Below the pieces are notes generated by a model that worked only from the letters and a program-made list of their open reading frames with translations, searched no databases and had not been told where the DNA came from. DNA of 7,871 bases, from positions 1-7,871 of the forward strand of contig CAVURW010000222.1 of assembly GCA_963743595.1 (NCBI GenBank), given 5' to 3'. The position numbers and the translations under genes were made by a program. The DNA comes from CAVURW01 sp963743595 (lineage in GTDB: Bacteria; Verrucomicrobiota; Verrucomicrobiia; Methylacidiphilales; UBA1321). Shown here piece after piece: positions 6,345 through 7,871 of this stretch. The stretch's first letter is position 1. Each line of letters begins with the position of its first letter.

Positions 6345-6366
6345 ACAGGCGCGATCCATAACAAAG

Positions 6367-6407
6367 CCTAGCATAAGGTCGGCTGATAAGCCGTCCGAAG
6401 TGCTAGG
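6367..6407. repeat. Stem-loop with 7-bp outer and 4-bp inner stem
   Basis: CCTAGCA (6367-6373) pairs perfectly with TGCTAGG (6401-6407). Inside, CGGC (6380-6383) pairs with GCCG (6390-6393) around TGATAA. It is followed directly by a smaller ACACC/GGTGT hairpin at 6409-6424. Confidence 0.5.
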
Positions 6408-6437
6408 TACACCACCCGAGGTGTTAGAGTCCCAAAG

Positions 6438-6470
6438 GAACGGTAATCCGCTGCCTCCCGTTCTAATTTT
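6438..6470 (+). terminator. Weak intrinsic-terminator-like hairpin
   Basis: GAACGG (6438-6443) pairs with CCGTTC (6458-6463), followed by TAATTTT. The 14-base loop is large and the T-run is interrupted, so efficiency would be low. If real, it would end plus-strand transcription from the membrane operon or from a structured RNA upstream. Confidence 0.25.
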
Positions 6471-6581
6471 CACTGATGTCTCGAAGCTCGACATGGATAA
6501 ATTGTTGATAGTGAGGATGTTGCAGTAATGGCAGTTCATTCTCACCAGTCGTCGCTCGCGAACCTTTAGCGAGGGTCGTGA

Positions 6582-6601
6582 GGAGCAAGTGCGAGTGCTC
6601 C
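6582..6601 (-). repeat. Hairpin just downstream of the hypothetical gene
   Basis: GGAGCA (6582-6587) and TGCTCC (6596-6601) form a 6-bp stem with an 8-base loop, beginning eight bases after the stop of the leftward 364-residue gene. No T-run follows on the minus strand. It may mark the 3' end of that transcript without being a standard intrinsic terminator. Confidence 0.4.
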
Positions 6602-6608
6602 ATCAAAC

Positions 6609-7703
6609 TCACGCGTAAATCCGCGTCAGATAAATGCCGCTGAGGCCCGGGATATCTTGGGCGGGCGCGTCACCTTCTTCATCGTCGTCCTCGCTTTGTT
6701 TACGGACGGGGCGTTTGCCGAGTTTCGGCGGGCCACCCTTTAAGTGCAAATCCCACCACCGACTCGATTCCAAATACTCGCGGGCACCCGCCGGACAACC
6801 CGCCGCCAGTTCCGCAAAACGCGCTTGGCCGCAGAGCGTCCAACCTTTCGGATCGGCGTCATAATCGGCGCGAATTCGCTTAAGATATTCTGCGGAAACG
6901 TAGACATCCTCAGGGAAACGCTCGCCCGATTTTAGAGCGCAGAAGCGCAGGATTAACGTGTTCACCGTTTCCTCTGCCATTACCATCTCGTGAGTATCCT
7001 CGCCCTTCTTATTCATCGAGCGCACCCACGCTTCGGGCTCCTTCCGCAGCAACGTTTGAATCAAGTGTCGGGCCAATCGATCGGTCCCCTGCTGGCTGCG
7101 CCGACTGTCGCGCTCCCGTAGAAACAGCTCGTACCCATTCCATACATTCTTGCGAACCGAATCGCGGGCCGTCGCAATCGCCAGTACGGTTTCCCGTAAC
7201 GGACGTTCGCCCAACTCAGGAAACAGATACTCCTGCGTGTAGACCAGCGCGCGCACCTGCCCCACCGCCTCTTTCAGCAAGTCCTTAAGCGGTGTTCGAA
7301 GCAGCGCCTCCGCCCAGCTCTCCGCATCCACCCGTCCATTGACACGAAGCAGCAGCCCCAGCGACATCAATCCCAGATTGATATCGAGCGCTTTCTTCAT
7401 GGCCGTCTGGTTGTTGAACCCAACAAATTTCTTTGCCCCTTCGGTCACCGCTTGGTAGAGATCGATTTTCCACTCTTCCAGCTGCGTCACACCTGCGGAG
7501 CCTTGTTTAAAACAGTAATCGAACGCCACCGTCACGGGGTGCCGAGCGTCCGCAATAGCCAACTGCGCACCATCGGGCAGTTGGGCTTCAGCCACAGGTT
7601 GAGGAGTTACCGCCTCCACTCCTTCGGATTTCGCCGGCTTTTTCGCAGCCGTTTTCTTCGCAGCCGAAGTCGATTTTTTGATTACCTTTTTGGGTTCGCT
7701 CAT
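6609..7703 (-). CDS. Hypothetical protein with histone-like lysine/alanine-rich N-terminus
   Basis: This 364-residue soluble protein is not recognised with confidence. Residues 5-26 are a lysine/alanine tail (IKKSTSAAKKTAAKKPAKS), like the DNA- or RNA-binding tails of bacterial histone H1-like proteins. A linker to about 52 is followed by a mainly helical body, about 55-320 (with KALDINLGLMSLGLLLRVNG, AEALLRTPLKDLLKEAVGQ and NTLILRFCALKSGERFPEDV). A second low-complexity patch, SEDDDEEGD (337-345), is strongly acidic, and the end is IPGLSGIYLTRIYA. From memory the 100-150 segment recalls C-terminal parts of DUF6178-like proteins, but this is a weak hunch. There is no membrane segment. Its ATG follows the upstream stop by five bases, with GAGG about 13 bases upstream, so it is probably co-translated with that gene. 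A scaffold or nucleic-acid-associated role is a guess. Confidence 0.85.
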   Translation of the reverse strand: MSEPKKVIKKSTSAAKKTAAKKPAKSEGVEAVTPQPVAEAQLPDGAQLAIADARHPVTVAFDYCFKQGSAGVTQLEEWKIDLYQAVTEGAKKFVGFNNQTAMKKALDINLGLMSLGLLLRVNGRVDAESWAEALLRTPLKDLLKEAVGQVRALVYTQEYLFPELGERPLRETVLAIATARDSVRKNVWNGYELFLRERDSRRSQQGTDRLARHLIQTLLRKEPEAWVRSMNKKGEDTHEMVMAEETVNTLILRFCALKSGERFPEDVYVSAEYLKRIRADYDADPKGWTLCGQARFAELAAGCPAGAREYLESSRWWDLHLKGGPPKLGKRPVRKQSEDDDEEGDAPAQDIPGLSGIYLTRIYA

Positions 7704-7708
7704 TACGA

Positions 7709-7871
7709 TTACAGATCCTCGAAAATCTCGTCCTTCTTCTCGATCGGCTTGGCGTCGGAGAGTTCGGAAGAGCGGTTGGCTAGCGATTGCAGAGCGCGTG
7801 TCAGGAACTTATCGGCGCGCTTGTTCGACATGCCCTCGCGCTCCTCGTCATCGTCCACGGATGCTGCCTCG
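7709..7871 (-). CDS. C-terminal end of an unidentified protein (cut by window edge)
   Basis: The reverse strand has an open frame of 53 codons entering from the right edge and stopping at TAA 7709-7711. The visible tail is very charged: an acidic-basic patch (SVDDDEEREGMSNKRADK), a helical stretch (FLTRALQSLANRSSELS) and a lysine/acid end (KPIEKKDEIFEDL). No domain can be named from this piece. The five-base spacing to the next ATG, the shared strand and the similar charged low-complexity style suggest the two proteins work together. Confidence 0.7.
   Translation of the reverse strand, partial: EAASVDDDEEREGMSNKRADKFLTRALQSLANRSSELSDAKPIEKKDEIFEDL

Larger units (their letters stand above)
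5855..6608. other. Gene-poor, highly structured intergenic region
   Basis: About 750 bases separate the NuoM-like gene from the convergent 364-residue hypothetical gene. Open frames here are short, lack ribosome-binding sites and show no recognisable protein. Instead the sequence is full of inverted repeats: 5855-5869, 5876-5890, 5897-5912, GGACC/GGTCC at 5923-5927 and 5947-5951, 5973-6061, 6245-6344 with an inner 6278-6320 stem, 6367-6407, ACACC/GGTGT at 6409-6424, GAACGG/CCGTTC at 6438-6463, and 6582-6601. TGATCAAA occurs twice at 6089 and 6118. I matched it to no known RNA (tmRNA, RNase P, SRP, 6S or group II domain V). A dispersed genomic repeat, a decayed mobile element or an undescribed RNA all remain possible. 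Confidence 0.5.

Noticed and set aside
6164..6361. Plus- and minus-strand frames of 65-79 codons within the gene-poor region
   Set aside because: They overlap strong inverted repeats, lack ribosome-binding sites and have no recognisable content.
6356..6430. An integron attC site (CATAACAAAGCC near 6356 and GTGTTAGAG near 6421)
   Set aside because: The two end motifs are not complementary and do not fit the RYYYAAC/GTTRRRY rule.
5855..6608. A CRISPR array
   Set aside because: There are no regularly spaced direct repeats; the repeats are inverted and each is different.

Overview
This window most likely comes from a bacterium of the Planctomycetes/Verrucomicrobia (PVC) group. The clues are a Ser/Thr kinase fused to an HDOD domain, an integrase N-terminus of a style I associate with those phyla, and a lysine/alanine-rich histone-like tail on a hypothetical protein. 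Similarity was judged by eye, so the phylum is an inference.

Layout. (1) Positions 1-247, minus strand: N-terminal part of a tyrosine-recombinase integrase running off the left edge. (2) 248-452: a 205-base gap with strong inverted repeats, including a perfect 8-bp-arm palindrome just after the tRNA 3' end. (3) 453-539, minus: tRNA-Ser(UGA). Together these look like one end of a genomic island inserted at a tRNA gene. (4) 607-2730, minus: soluble protein kinase-HDOD fusion. (5) 2731-2950: divergent intergenic region with a tandem 9-base repeat. (6) 2951-5854, plus: three tightly packed membrane-protein genes (7-base gap, then an ATGA overlap). The second resembles a shortened NuoL and the third resembles NuoM, both of the complex I / Mrp antiporter superfamily. 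(7) 5855-6608: about 750 bases without a convincing gene but rich in nested, long-arm inverted repeats; a candidate structured RNA or dispersed repeat. (8) 6609-7703 and 7709-7871, minus: two closely coupled hypothetical genes, the second cut by the window edge.

How it fits together. The most unusual part is the three-gene membrane operon. Both antiporter-like proteins keep the helix pattern of NuoL/NuoM, but the charged residues that carry protons in the usual family members appear to be missing at every place I could align. This suggests a complex-I-like membrane scaffold that no longer pumps, or that moves something else. No hydrophilic complex I subunits and no DabA-type partner lie in the window. 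The divergent kinase-HDOD gene may share a control region with the operon, but no functional link is shown by sequence.
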